Shown in pieces: positions 34,532 through 46,994 of a DNA stretch of 64,000 nt (position 1 is the first letter of the stretch; each line of letters begins with the position of its first letter). The position numbers and the translations under genes were made by a program. This DNA is from Aotearoamyces nothofagi (lineage: Eukaryota > Ascomycota > Leotiomycetes > Leotiales > Tympanidaceae), in the NCBI GenBank assembly GCA_015345905.1, contig JADDTR010000032.1:1-64000 (forward strand), read 5' to 3'. The notes below the pieces were generated by a model that was not told where the DNA came from, ran no database searches, and saw only the letters and a program-made list of their open reading frames with translations.

Positions 34532-37500
34532 ATGGAGTATCTAGTCCTTCCTGGTGATGCTGCCTTGACCGGCCCGGCAGCCCGCAAGATCCAGGACTTC
34601 ATCAACAAGTCTGGGACAGCAAAGGTCGAGCATGTTAAGGGAGAGTGGATTCATTACGCGCACCTCCGCAAAGAGTCAACGCGTGATGCAGCCAAAGAGA
34701 CGGAAGCTAAGTTGTGCCAGTTGCTACCAGGGCCTCCGCCGAGCACCATTTTCGAGCATATGCCTTCTAATTCCAAAGTGTACTACATCACACCTAGAAA
34801 CATATCGCCATGGAGTTCAAAGGCCACCAGCATTGCATATGTTTGCGGTCTGAAAGACCAAATCCAGCGGATCGAGAGGGGTCGTGCAATCCTGGTTGAG
34901 TTTTCTGAGCCTTTCGAAGGAAACGATATTCCATTCCGGGATGCTCTTTATGATCGGATGACTGAAAATATTAACACTTCCGCTCCTGACATCAAAGGTA
35001 TGTTCGCCGAGGGCCAGCCAGTTCCTCTGGAAGTGGTCGATATCTTTGCCCAAGGTGCCACTCCAATCGAGGTCTTGACCGACTATAACAAGAAGAGAGG
35101 CCTTGCAATGGATCAATCCGAGATGGAGTATCTTATTCAATCTTATACTCAACTGGGACGCCCACCTTTTGATGTGGAATTATTCATGTTTGCCCAGGTC
35201 AATTCAGAACATTGCCGCCATAAGCAGTTTAACGCGAACTGGACCATTGATGGACTTGCTATGGGGAAAACATTATTTGAGATGATCAGGAATACACACA
35301 ACTTAAACCCCAAATACACTGTTTCGGCATATAGCGATAATGCAGCTGTTCTAGAGGGAAACCCTGCTACCTTCTGGGCTCCCGACTACTCTACTGGTTC
35401 TTGGAAGGCCACCAAGGAGATAATCCATTACCTCATCAAAGTGGAGACTCATAACCACCCAACTGCTATCTCTCCCTTCCCAGGTGCTGCGACTGGCTCT
35501 GGCGGCGAGATCAGAGATGAAGGAGCCGTTGGCCGAGGATCCTCGCCTAAAGCTGGCCTTTGTGGATTTTGGGTATCTGATCTCTTGCTACCAGATTATG
35601 AACAGCCATGGGAGGTAGACATGGGCAAGCCTGCCCATTACGCCAGTAGTCTTGACATCATGCTCGAGGCTCCTATTGGAAGTGCCAGATTTAACAACGA
35701 ATTTGGTAGACCTTGCTTGTCTGGCTGTTTTCGAACCCTACTTACAAATGTCGGTGAGGGTGAGGAGGATGACTTCCGAGGCTACCACAAGCCCATCATG
35801 ATTGCAGGAGGTGTAGGGACTGTCAGGGTTGGGCATGCTCTAAAGGACAAGAGTGTTGTCAAAGATGGGGCGCATGTTATCGTTCTGGGTGGGCCTGCCA
35901 TGCTTGTTGGTCTCGGTGGTGGCGCTGCCTCTTCAAGCAATGCCTCTGGAGAAAACTCCGTTGAGCTAGACTTTGATAGTGTCCAACGTGGCAATCCAGA
36001 AATGGAACGACGAGCACAGATGGTCATTAACGGCTGTACCGCCTTGGGTGAAACAAACCCCATTGCATTTATCCATGATGTTGGTGCTGGTGGACTCTCA
36101 AATGCTTTGCCGGAGCTTGTCAAGGATGCCGGCTATGGTGGGATATTCGAGCTTCGACAAGTTGAAAGTGCAGATAGCAGTATGAGTCCATTACAAATAT
36201 GGTGCTGCGAAGCACAAGAACGCTATGTCTTGCTTGTTAATCCCGATGGAATGAATAAGTTTGTCAATATTGCAAGTAAGTTGTGATCTATTTCATCAGT
36301 ATGGATAAACTAGATATCCCTCCGGAACCGAGATGTTTGATAAATCATAAACTAACTATAGTTGCAGACCGTGAGCGTTGTGGGTTTTCTGACGTTGGAC
36401 GCGTGACTGGTAGAGACAGAAATGGAGAGATGTCACTTATTCTCACGGATCGGGAAGGAGTTGAATATCCAAAACCCATTGACCTACCAATGTCGACACT
36501 ATTCCCCAAAGACAGACGTCTTGAGCGGAGCGTTACGTCAAGGAAGCTGAAACATGCAGAATTCAATAGCTACAAGGATTTCAAGAACTCAGTCGCTTCA
36601 GCAGAACCACTATCCGACGAACAACTCCTGATTAAAGCGGCTGAAACTATCCTCAAAGTACCGGCAGTTGGTTCCAAGGCATTCCTGATAACAATTGGAG
36701 ATCGAACTGTTGGCGGGATGACAACTAGGGATCAAATGGTGGGTCCATGGCAAACGCCTGTTGCAGATGTTGCAGTCACAGCAACATCTCTGTCAATAGG
36801 AGCACCAACTACTGGAGAGGCTATGAGCATGGGAGAAAAGCCAACCCTTGCCTTAATTTCCCCTGGAGCTTCTGCAAGGATGGCCGTGGCTGAAAGCTTA
36901 TTGAATCTGGCGGCTGCTGATATTCAAGACGGTCTGCAACGTGTGCGACTATCGGCAAACTGGATGGCAGCAGTTAGCCATCCTGGTGAAAGTGCTGCTC
37001 TTTACGAAGCAGTCCATGCGATAGGCATGGAAATGTGCCCAAAGCTCGGCATCAGCATTCCGGTTGGAAAGGACTCAACTTCTATGAAAGCATCGTGGAA
37101 GGATCTAGACAGTGGAAAGACAAAGGCTGTCACAGCACCTGTTACGGCAGTCATCTCGGCTTTCGCACCTGTTCAAAAGGTCCGAAACACATGGACGCCT
37201 GCTCTTCGCCGACTTGAAGATGTCGGAGAGACCGTTTTACTGTTTGTGGATCTCGCGCAAGGTAAACAGGCCATGGGTGGTTCTGCTTTCGCACAAGCCT
37301 GCGGAAAGCTTGGCAATGAAGCTCCAGATGTCCGAGATATCGACCTCATTGCAGACTACTTTGATGCGGTATCACAATTGCACGAGTCGGGTATTGTACT
37401 TGCATACCATGATCGCTCAGACGGCGGTATTTTCACGACACTTGTAGAGATGATGTTTGCTGGTCGCTGTGGAGCAGAGATAATGTTGGATGGCATTTCT

Positions 37501-38709
37501 AAGGGCAGCCAGATGCCTGATGTGCTTGATGCGCTGTTCAACGAGGAACTTGGAGCCGTATTCCAAGTCCGCAAATCCGATGAGATTAACTTTAGTAGGT
37601 GCTTTGCTACTTGTGGCCCTCCGAAAGGACTTATTAGAAAGATCGGCCGTGTTCCAGCGGCTTCAAAGCAGCAGCTCTCCATACGATACGGCGTGGAGTC
37701 AATCCTCCACTTATCACGAGCCAAGTTGCAAGAGTGGTGGTCATCTACTTCGTATCAAATGCAGCGCCTCCGTGACAACCCTGCAAGTGCTGAATCGGAG
37801 TTCTCGACCATACAAGATGACAAAGACCCTGGCCTCTCATTCAAGCTACATTTCGAACCTAAAGAGACTATACTTCCGATTACCGCCATCATTAGCAGCC
37901 CTTTTGTCAAAGCACCTCGCGTCGCTATTCTTCGTGAACAGGGTGTTAACGGGCATGCTGAAATGGCATTTGCTTTCAAGGTTGCTGGTTTTGACCCAGT
38001 TGATGTTCACATGAGTGACATTATTGGCGGTCTTTCCCTCGCTGACTTCGTAGGCATTGCAGCTTGTGGAGGCTTCTCATATGGTGATGTCCTCGGTGCT
38101 GGCCAAGGCTGGGCGAAATCAATCCTCATGCATGAGGATAATGCGAGACCTGAATTCAAGAAGTTCTTCGAGAGAAAAGACACCTTCGCCCTCGGTGTCT
38201 GCAATGGCTGTCAGATGCTAAGCAGATTGGGAGAACTCATTCCAGGAGCCGAGCACTGGCCTGTATTTGTGGACAACGAGTCCCAGCAGTTTGAGGCACG
38301 AGTATCAATGGTACAAATCCGAGATACAGACACCAGTAACCCTTCTGTTTTCCTGCACGGCATGAGTGGTAGCTCTCTGCCAATCATCGTCAGCCATGGC
38401 GAGGGACGTGCACAGTTCAAGAACCCTACGGATCTCCAAGCTTTAACTGCGGCTGGCCTCGCTCCTATCAGATATACAGATAACTATGGTCACATCACGA
38501 CACAATACCCCTACAATCCTAACGGAAGCCCTGAAGGAATCGCTGGAGTGAGAAGTGCGGATGGTAGAGTCCTAGCACTGATGCCACATCCAGAGCGCGC
38601 AATCATGGCAGATGTCGGAGGCTATGCACCGAAGGATTTAGTAGAGGAATGGGGAGAATTCGGGCCCTGGGTTAGGATGTTCAAGAGTGCTAGAAGATGG
38701 GTTGGGTGA
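34532..38709 (+). CDS. ADE6: Phosphoribosylformylglycinamidine (FGAM) synthase
   Basis: Two exons, 34532-36275 and 36368-38709; 1,361 residues, the full length of eukaryotic single-chain FGAM synthase. It catalyses the fourth step of de novo purine synthesis: FGAR + glutamine + ATP to FGAM. The N-terminal PurS-like part is followed by the two ATP-grasp-like synthase halves (VNSEHCRHKQFNANW, VETHNHPTAISPFPGAATG, IHDVGAGGLSNALPE; later DRTVGGMTTRDQMVGPWQ). The C-terminal glutaminase carries ALGVCNGCQM (nucleophile Cys about residue 1193), VSHGEGRAQF and MPHPERA. The intron join falls in the NIA-x-RERCGF segment, where the exact joined residue reads as Asn. A cytosolic enzyme; it works with the folate pathway served in part by MET12 products. 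Confidence 0.97.
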
Positions 38710-39033
38710 TATTGCTTATATAATTGTATATCCGCTAGTTGCACTGTTATTCTTGCTTATTCAGGAGTATGGGACAGAGGTGTTGAATATTGGCTATATT
38801 CCTATAGATTCAATGCACATGGTTCTTGAACAAATATCTGTTATGCCGTGATTTAGTACAGTGGCGGCCTGAGTACCAAGGCCGAAACAGCCCACCTGGG
38901 GATGGAACGTGGACTCCGAAATATCCGCGTACCCGCCGTACAACGACAGTAGTTTCCACACCCGTCTCTCCATCCGCTCCAATCTTGCCGCACCGTTCAT
39001 TTTACGATTCATAAGGTCCCTTCTTTGGCCGAG
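38710..39033. other. Intergenic
   Basis: 324 bases between tandem genes; AT-rich directly after the ADE6 stop, with the promoter of the next gene on the right. Nothing else seen. Confidence 0.45.
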
Positions 39034-40473
39034 ATGGAAGGTCACGAATCTCCAGATGAGTTTGAATTGAGTGATCTAGAGAACGATACCCTTATTTCCC
39101 CAGAGCCCATACCCAGGCTACATGGCGGGTCCAAGCGCTCCTTTACACGGTGGCTGCCGCCTCGGGCGCGGCAGTTTATCGAAAATCTGTCCAGAATCAA
39201 GGTGGGTCTGAACGTGTGTCGTGGCAATGAGATTCAGCTGACAGGTCACGTGCTAATGTAGCTTGTGATCATTTTACTCGTTACTTTCATCCTCCTTCTT
39301 TCCTTTTTGTCATATATAAACAACCGCCCTATATCCGTATCTGTGCCGTTAAGATCTGTTGCCTTATCCGACGAGCTCATAAAAAGTCTTTCCGGGACCG
39401 CAATTCCAGAATATGTCCTGACATACGGTATGGTCTTAAGGCCCATTCTTTCATTCACTTAACTAAAACTATTCATAGCACCACTCGTTATCCTCGACGA
39501 GGATGAAGTTTTTTACCCTAGTGATATGACAACTCATATTGCTAATACGCACCCGGAACTGGATTTTACTCGCATTGATGTTGCAGAGCCCATCGGTCTT
39601 AACAATTTAGACGTCCTAAATGAGCTAGGCGGCGAAAGCATACATTTAACGTCCACCTCAAAGCTTGCTGAATTCCCGGATTATTTACATGGTGAAGCTC
39701 CAAATCCCAACACGTTACGGACGGGGAAGGCGATTAGTAGTGTCATTATTGTCGTAGACAAAGGAAAGGGGATCATTGATGCTTTCTATATGTATTTCTA
39801 CACCTTCAATCAAGGTCCTACGCTTTCAGGCTACGAACTTGGAGATCATCTGGGGGATTGGTGCGTCTTGCTTCTGTCAATTAACGAGAACTGAGTTGAT
39901 GATTGACACTAGGGAACACAATTTGATTCGATTTAAAGACGGCTTTCCAATCGCAGTTTGGTACTCGCAACATGAATATGGCGAGGCATTTACCTATGAA
40001 GCAGTGCAAAAATCAGGAAAGAGGCCTCTTTGCTTCAGCGCCAAAGGATCGCATGCCAACTATGCCGTGGCTGGACTGCACGATCTGCATGACGTTGGTA
40101 AATATTCCTTTTCCTCAAACAGCTGTGCTATGTTGACATTTATTCAGATGATGTGATTCCTGAAAATCTAGTCTTTGACGTTACATCATATGGACGAGTT
40201 TGGAACCCAACACTTTCAGCATATTATTACACTTATGTTCCGGAGACGAAGGATTTCAGCCCGGCGACGGAGAAAACGCCGCTTGGCTATCTTAATTTCA
40301 ATGGCCGGTGGGGTGATCAGGAGTATTTGGATGATGTTCCGGAACAAGAAAGCTTTCAGGGATATCATAAGTGGACGAGTGGACCACAGGGACCGTTGTT
40401 TAAACATTTGGATAGAGAGGGCGTTTGCTTGCCGACGAGAGATGAGTGCATTGTACAGTCATCTCTACAATAG
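39034..40473 (+). CDS. VPS62: Vps62-family protein with one membrane segment
   Basis: Five exons: 39034-39201, 39262-39427, 39479-39860, 39913-40097 and 40148-40473; 408 residues. A cytosolic Asp/Glu-rich N-terminus is followed by one transmembrane segment at the start of exon 2 (LVIILLVTFILLLSFL). The rest is the Vps62 domain (PF06101): APLVILDEDEVFYPSDM, ELGDHLGDWEHNLIRF across the exon 3/4 join, AVWYSQHEYGEAFTYEAV and SAKGSHANYA. In yeast, Vps62 is needed for vacuolar protein sorting; the biochemical activity is unknown. The topology predicts a type II protein with the domain in the lumen or outside. The name rests on domain match; orthology is not proved. Confidence 0.9.
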
Positions 40474-40753
40474 GCTATAGAATGGATAGGATCTAAACGC
40501 CGTGGGTGCAAGACGGCGATGTGATGGTTGAGAATGTGATGATCAAGCATTGTATAAGCATGTATTATAGTTTCGTTTGTATAAGTCAATGCCGATTTTA
40601 GGTTATATTTTCTACAACAATATTTAGGGGGAGTGAGGACTTTGTGATGCATTCACAATTAGTAAATATAATAGGATTTTATAGGACTGGCGTTAAAACA
40701 ATCGGGGGTTAGCACATTTTGTAGGATAAGTAATTATTCATTTAACTCCGCGC

Positions 40754-41740
40754 TCACAAAAATGGCTTTACCTTTTTCTGACACCATGCTTCAAACTCTG
40801 CAGCCGTACCCGTCCCGCCCTCCTCCTTCGTCCCCAACGCACACACCAAATCCTCCCTTGGGCTGGGGTGCCATCTTCCCCACGGCACCCCATACCCGCC
40901 GGACCCCTCCAGCGTGACCTCAGGGGCCAGTCCCGCCCACAGCATCGTATGTGCTCCCAACTCCGGCTGGCTCAGAAGCGGCCACACCAGCCAAACGAGC
41001 CAGCCGGACGTATCACGCCAGACATTGGTCTTCAGACTCCCGGGGTTGATCGTCAGGCTCACGATGCCGTCTCTCGCAACCTGCCGCGCAAGCTCCGACG
41101 CCAGCACCCAGTTCCCCGTCTTGGTGTTCGTGTACGCCCGCTCCTGCGTCAGCGCCTGCGCGTCGAGCTCTGACATGACAATCCCTCCCGGCGGAGCACT
41201 GGTGTCGACGAGCACCGAGCTCGTCCAGACCACGCGCACGGAATCCTGCCTCCTGGACCTGTCATGTGCCGCGGCGCGCAGCTGTGGCAGAAGCAGCTGC
41301 GTGAACAGGAAAGGCCCGAGGCAGTTTGTTGCCAGCGCCAACTCGATGCCCTGTGGTGATCTCGCGCCCACTTGCGGTGCGCAGCCGGCGTTGTTCCAGA
41401 GCACGTCAAGGCTTGATTCGCGCGATTGAAAGTCCTCGACAGAGGCTCGGATCGTGCTAAGGTCGGCAAGGTCCAGATGGAGGTATTCGAGCTGGCCGAA
41501 CTCGGGGTGAGAGTCGGTGGGGAACTGTCTGTGGATGGAGCTGATGGCTTCTCTGACGCGAGTCTCAGAGCGGCCGGCGATGTAGACTTTGGCGCCAGTC
41601 TGGTAGAGGATCTTGACGAGCTCGAAGCCGACGCCTGAATTACCGCCTGTGATGATGAAGACTTTGCCATTTTGGGAGGGAAGGTCTAACAAGGTGAAGG
41701 TGGGAGCCGGCGGGAAGAACTGGCTGAAGGTGATGCCCAT
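40754..41740 (-). CDS. Short-chain dehydrogenase/reductase
   Basis: Single exon, 328 residues, read right to left. An NAD(P)-binding Rossmann fold is shown by VFIITGGNSGVGFELVKILY (the TGxxxGxG motif), WNNAGC and the active-site YTNTK (YxxxK). The layout is that of retinol-dehydrogenase/WWOX-like fungal SDRs; substrate unknown. AGRS after the second strand (Arg-Ser) suggests preference for NADPH. Codon use is GC-rich compared with ADE6 on its left. The spacer to the convergent Vps62 gene is about 280 bases. Confidence 0.93.
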   Translation of the reverse strand: MGITFSQFFPPAPTFTLLDLPSQNGKVFIITGGNSGVGFELVKILYQTGAKVYIAGRSETRVREAISSIHRQFPTDSHPEFGQLEYLHLDLADLSTIRASVEDFQSRESSLDVLWNNAGCAPQVGARSPQGIELALATNCLGPFLFTQLLLPQLRAAAHDRSRRQDSVRVVWTSSVLVDTSAPPGGIVMSELDAQALTQERAYTNTKTGNWVLASELARQVARDGIVSLTINPGSLKTNVWRDTSGWLVWLVWPLLSQPELGAHTMLWAGLAPEVTLEGSGGYGVPWGRWHPSPREDLVCALGTKEEGGTGTAAEFEAWCQKKVKPFL

Positions 41741-42845
41741 GATGGGCTCTTATTGTAAGGTTGGAAAGTCGAAAAGTTGGAGAATAAAGGCTCGTTGGGA
41801 GCAATTGTGTTCCTTCAACTCTACCTTAATGCACCGCTACATTACTGCTGACGGCTGACAATGTGCTATATCGGCTCGGATGTCGCATATCTCGTCCATA
41901 CAGGAAGAACCGACTGAATCTGTCCTTAGTGAACCTAATATCTATCATTTTACAATGCAGCAGAACGTGCAAATCTCCCTGAGATAAAAAGACAAAGCAG
42001 AGGTGGTTGGGAAGGTTGCTGTGTCACGTGGACACACAACGTGAGTTATCAACCTGGCACCTTGACTCCACAGCTGTGGTATTATTAATCCAGAGTCTTG
42101 CAACCTGTCAAGAGCTTGTATCAAGGACCGAGCAAGCAATCATTAACGCCCTGTATCATTTTGTCTCTCTCTGCTGTATATTATTGTATAATTCCCTCAC
42201 TTGTCCTATACTGTACTGTCCCGTCGCCCGGTCAAGTCCCTGCAGCCCATTATATAATAAGATTTTGTTATCAAACCAGGGATCGTCAGAGATGCGAAGT
42301 TTGCAATCGATCTCTCATAGGACGGTATAGCCAAGATCGAGCCGGTCTATAACGACTTATTTCCACTGCTCTGGAACTGAGAGCTTGATTCATCTATAGG
42401 GAACGATATATTATATACATTATATTACATATAGAGAATCTCTTCAATTTGTGTTGACTGTAATTCAAACATTTGAGGACATTATAGCTCCTGTAGTTCA
42501 GAGATAACCTGATATCTCTTTACAAGTAAACTCGAGGCTCGCCTCGGCTTGCCGGCAAACTCAAAACTTAGGTTGGAATGAAGCTACTTTACTGCCTCTC
42601 TGGTATTCCTCTAAGCAATATAACTCGCTCAGAGAATAGCCGGTCACTCGCCAGATATCGTGTCCTGCACTGCGCCCTGGAACGATGCCTGGCGAGAGTG
42701 GGAGGTTTGGTGTTCTGAAGCAGTGACCAGGCGGGAATAAGACGGTAACAGCACACGTGACTCGCATATTTGTAGTCAACCGCTTAGGTGAGAATATAAT
42801 ATAAAAATAAAATATAGATGTAGAAGAAGATTCCCAGCTCAATTG
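41741..42845. other. Intergenic, AT-rich in parts
   Basis: Holds the SDR promoter. Between about 42380 and 42800 there is no recognised gene; the minus-strand open frame 42561-43097 runs across the dioxygenase relic and is a shadow. Nothing else is supported. Confidence 0.45.
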
Positions 42846-43560
42846 ATGGGCCTGGTGGTCTGGGAAGGGAAAGACTTTGTGAAAGAGAGTGGAGTTTTCT
42901 TCCTCCGTGGTATCCCTGTGGACAAATCTTCCATTGAAGAGAATGACATCATATATGCTAGTATGTCGCCTTACATTGGCGAGACCCAAGGCCTTCAGGG
43001 TACCAAGTTCATAGATGGAGTGGAGAAACCTCCTGTGCTTAACTATACTATCCCCCCCCCCCAAATAATCTTGGACCGGGTGGCACAACCAGGACATAGA
43101 CTGGGGGATGAACCAGTAAAATTTCTCGTATCGAAGGGTCGAGAAACAGTACGAGCCTCGTCAGGGCCCGTGAGGGTGCCGATATCCAAAGAGACACGTA
43201 GCCTCATGTAGCTTTATGATGTTATTGGGTGAATTCCCTTGTTTTATACCCTGGCACCTACTCAGATTTACCCTCGAAGAAAACCCCCCGGTCCAAGATT
43301 ATTTAGGGGGGGGGGGGGGGGGGGGTAGTATTAAAGACCCCGGCTAGACAGGTATTATGGGTAGATTGAAGCCCCAGCATGAGACCGACAAGCAAGTTTT
43401 CCATACAGATGCTGGAGATATTTCCTCGGTATTTTTCCGCAACACTGTGGCGGAATGCGGGAGAGTAAAATGGCGAGCTCTTGGAACGTATACAACGAAC
43501 TCGCAATAACGAGGCTGTGTCTGATGAGGACTCTTCCTGAAGCATTGGTTTTGATGGGTA
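42846..43560 (+). pseudogene. TauD/TfdA-like 2-oxoglutarate dioxygenase relic, split by an inserted element
   Basis: The left part (42846-43050) reads WEGKDF, then SGVFFLRGIPVDKSSIEEND and IYASMSPYIGETQGLQG, the N-terminal pattern of fungal TauD-like Fe(II)/2-oxoglutarate oxygenases. An insertion occupies 43051-43325. The right part resumes from about 43363: HETDKQVFHTDAGDISSVFF (43378 onward), whose HTD is the family's iron-binding HxD. A second frame from 43470 continues the same homology: ASSWNVYNELAITR. So there is at least one frameshift between 43420 and 43470, an internal deletion near the N-terminus (the WEGKDF and GVFFLRG blocks are normally far apart) and no C-terminal half with the distal His. 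Broken beyond doubt if the family reading is right. Confidence 0.75.
43051..43325. mobile_element. Small non-coding element with terminal inverted repeats (MITE-like), TA target duplication
   Basis: The left end is T, 11 C, then AAATAATCTTGGACCGGG. The right end is the reverse complement: CCCGGTCCAAGATTATTTA then 20 G. TA flanks both ends (43049-43050 and 43326-43327). The ~275-base element has no gene. TIRs with TA duplication are the mark of Tc1/mariner-type elements, so this is probably a non-autonomous member; the family is not recognised. It interrupts the dioxygenase relic. Confidence 0.75.
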
Positions 43561-44898
43561 AGAACAACTTGTAACAATATCAAATTTATCATGTTAAAAA
43601 GGTTCAGTTCAAACGAGAGTAAGCCATTTCTAAAAGTCTTATAAATAAAAACCACGAGCAATGCTGATAAATTACTAGAAACATCTGACCAGGCTTGGGC
43701 TGAGTGACCCCTAGGGATCTTAGGAAACGCCATAGCGGCTGGAGGATCGATGGGAGGGTTTGTACGGCAATGCTGCCGAAGAGGAATAGGCCTTCCTACT
43801 AGAATCGAGGATTCGGGGAGGAGCGGGAAAGCCGGAAGCAGGAAAGGCATAGAGTACTATAGTACTGCGGGATAATGTTGATTGTAGCGGCTTAGAGTGG
43901 AGAGTACGGAGCCCACAGTAGCCATAGAACTCTAGTAAATACTGGGGATGAGATCAATCAGAGTCAGTCCGTGCAGAAGAATATAGTGCCCCCTTAAGTA
44001 CGTACAGCAGTTAGAGATAGTCGGAAGACACGACTACTCCAGGACTTCATACAAGCCCAGCCGGCCAGGCCGCTCGGCAGACTCATATAGCGAATCCCTT
44101 CCAAGGCATTATTATCGCCAAAACTATAACAAAACATCCAAGTGCCACTATTGTTTCCATAAGTACCGTCAAGCAGTTATCACGGCGGTATTCAGTTCAA
44201 CGCACCTTCCTCTTTAGGTCATGGCCCGGCATCGAAAAGCGAAATGTCGCAAGAATATAGCGAAAGACCGGCATTGCATGGTGTAATTCCAGGATTGAGA
44301 CTTGGCTGCCACGCATTGTCTATCTGATCGGCAGTTCTGATCTGTGCGGCACAGCGTCAGGGACTACTTCAGCAAACTACAGCTGAAGCAAAGGGAAGCG
44401 AGGGTATGCAGGCGGCGCAGCGTCAGGGACCACAGCTGAAGCAATGGGAAGCGCGGGTATGCAGCCGTGTGTACTACGACGTACTGCACGTCTCTTGAAA
44501 GGCGACAGCGATCATGCTGCGTACACCATCCCCACCGCAACTTGGCGTTATCGCGACCTATCGCGACCTTTGTCGTCGGAAGCCCTCTCCAATATTTGAC
44601 AGCAGGGGCAGGCTCGTCGGTGCGCAGCACTCACGGAGGATATCTCTCAAAAGGAATCATTGTGATATTGTGCCATCCTCCCTGAGCCTTGCGAGATCTG
44701 TGGTCCAGCTGCTGGTTGTGTAGGTGTGCAAATTGCAGTTTGGGGGGTGTGCCGGCTATGCTTCCGTGGGATGCTACTATGGGATATCTGGTGAGAGTGG
44801 CAGGGTGGAAGCATTTAAATATGAACCTCCTCCCTCCTCTGAAATGATCATCAGACACAGCAATCTTGATCCGGGATAGCGAGAGCCATACTGCAGCG
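43561..44898. other. Intergenic with a tandem duplication
   Basis: No gene recognised. At 44351-44411 and 44415-44464 a segment containing CAGCGTCAGGGAC, then ACAGCTGAAGCAA-GGGAAGCG and GGGTATGCAG is duplicated in tandem; the first copy has an extra dozen bases. The promoter of the permease gene is on the right. Confidence 0.55.
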
Positions 44899-46994
44899 AT
44901 GGCAGAACCAAAGACAAAAGAAACCGAGGTCTCGATCGTGGATGAGGCTGGGAGCACAGATGTTAAACATGCTGGAGCTCTTGATTTTGTTCACGAGTTT
45001 GGTGGCAACGGATCGAACCCCTCGTATCAGGAGGCAAGCGGTGCTCCCGTGGAGGTTACTTCGCCATTGGGTCTCCATGTCACATGGATTACAACCATCT
45101 TCTTGAACATTGGCCAGATGATAGGGACGGGAGTTTTCTCAACGCGTAAGAAGCCAATGCGCGGTGACCTTACATTCAGACTTGGACGAAGTTACTGATA
45201 TGGTATTATACAGCTGCCACTATCCTCAAAGGTGTAGGCTCAGTAGGCCTGAGCCTTATATTCTGGACTATCGGTTACCTGATTGCTGTAGCACAACTCG
45301 GAATCTATACAGAGCTCGCAAGTTATTTCCCAAATCGGTCCGGAGCAGAGGTTGTATACTTGGAACAAGCATATCCTCGCCCCAAATACCTGATGGCCAC
45401 TGCCTTCGCCGTACAATCTGTGTTACTATCCTTCAGTAGCAGCAATGCCATAGGTATGATATCCCCTGAGAACCGGAGGATTCCTGCTGATTGTCTCCGT
45501 CAGTCATGGCTCAGTATCTCTTCAAAACCGGCGGCCATACACCAACTGCTTGGGAGCAGAAAGGTCTTGCTATTGGCTGCATGACCTTTATCATCCTCTG
45601 TAAGTTCTCCTTGAATTATATGTTGACTCATCGCTAATGTATTCCTTCTCTCTAGTGGTTATTTTTAATACGAAACTGTCTCTTCGCATCTCCAACACTG
45701 TAGGAGTTATAAAAATCATTACTCTAGTTTTGTAGGTAGCCACGCTCGGTCATTGGAATAAAGCTAACTTATTCCTCTTACAGTATCAGCATCACAGGAT
45801 TCGTCGTATTAGGTGGACATACAAGAGTCCAGGATCCACTCGCCAACTTCAGAAACTCCTTTGAAGGTACCTCACCAGCTAGTGGCTACGGTTTATCCAA
45901 CGCTCTCGTGAAAGTCAATTTTGCATACGCAGGCTACACCAATGCCTTCAATGTCGTGAACGAAGTCAAGGTAAATAAATCCCAGCATCATGATTTAACT
46001 CTTACCAACAATTCCAGAACCCAATCAAAACCCTAAAGCGTTCCGCACCAGCGTCTCTTCTCGTCGTCGCAATCCTCTACCTACTGTGCAATATCGCATA
46101 CTTTGCCGCTGTATCAAGCGATGATCTAAAGACCTCATCCCAGCTCGCCGCATCTATCTTCTTCTCAAATGTCTTCGGAGGCGGCAAATCGGCCAAGGCA
46201 CTCAACTTCCTCGTCGCACTCAGCTCCTTCGGTAACATCACCTCAGTTATCATCGGCTCGTCACGCATGATCCGCGAATGCGGTCGTCAAGGCGTCCTTC
46301 CTTGGCCCGAGGTTTGGGCCTCCACCCGTCCATTTGGCACACCCTTAGCACCGTATGCGGTCAAATGGGCCCTTACAGTCCTCATGATCGTTGCACCACC
46401 GGCAGGAGATGCATTTAACTTCATCGTTGATTTGCAGAGTTATCCGTCCAACATCTTCCTCTTTGCTACAACCTTCGGTCTTCTTATTATCCGTCGCCGA
46501 CGGAGCAAGTTACATATTCCCCGTAGCGATTTCAAAGTCTGGGATATTGCCATCTACTTCAGTCTCGCGGTTAACATCTTCTTGCTCGTCATGCCATGGT
46601 ATCCGCCACCAGGAGGAGCCGACGGGGGTGATGTCAGCTTCTGGTACGCCACTTACTGCGCTACAGGTCTTGGAATGTAAGTGGACTATTAAGCATTGCC
46701 CGAGACAGTTGCAATACTGACATGTATAGATTGGCCTTCTGTGGACTCTATTACACATTTTGGATCTACATCATCCCCAAGTTGAAGCATTATGTTATTA
46801 AACAGGAACTGATTGTCTTAGACGACGAGAGCGCCAAGGTCCATCGCCTGGTCAAGGTCCCAACCGCAGAGGTTGAAGCTTGGGAGAGGGAGCATGATGT
46901 GCTAGGTCAGAGAGTGCAGCCACAGTTTACTACGTCATCTGAATACCTCGACGGCGGCAGATCTAGATTGGATGAGAAGGAATTGAAAGTATAG
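44899..46994 (+). CDS. Amino acid permease, MUP1/LAT-like (probable methionine transporter)
   Basis: Seven exons: 44899-45145, 45214-45453, 45504-45599, 45656-45731, 45784-45970, 46018-46676 and 46730-46994; 589 residues. An APC-superfamily plasma-membrane transporter with about 12 membrane spans. The first helix carries NIGQMIGTGVFSTP across the exon 1/2 join, the substrate-binding GxG motif. YFPNRSGAEVVYLEQAYP, SFSSSNAIVMAQYLF and NFAYAGYTNAFNVVNEVKNP follow, typical of fungal high-affinity methionine permease relatives. Long cytosolic tails at both ends contain Lys and acidic clusters, as used in ubiquitin-controlled endocytosis in this family. The substrate is inferred from family resemblance only; other large neutral amino acids are possible. 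Confidence 0.92.
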
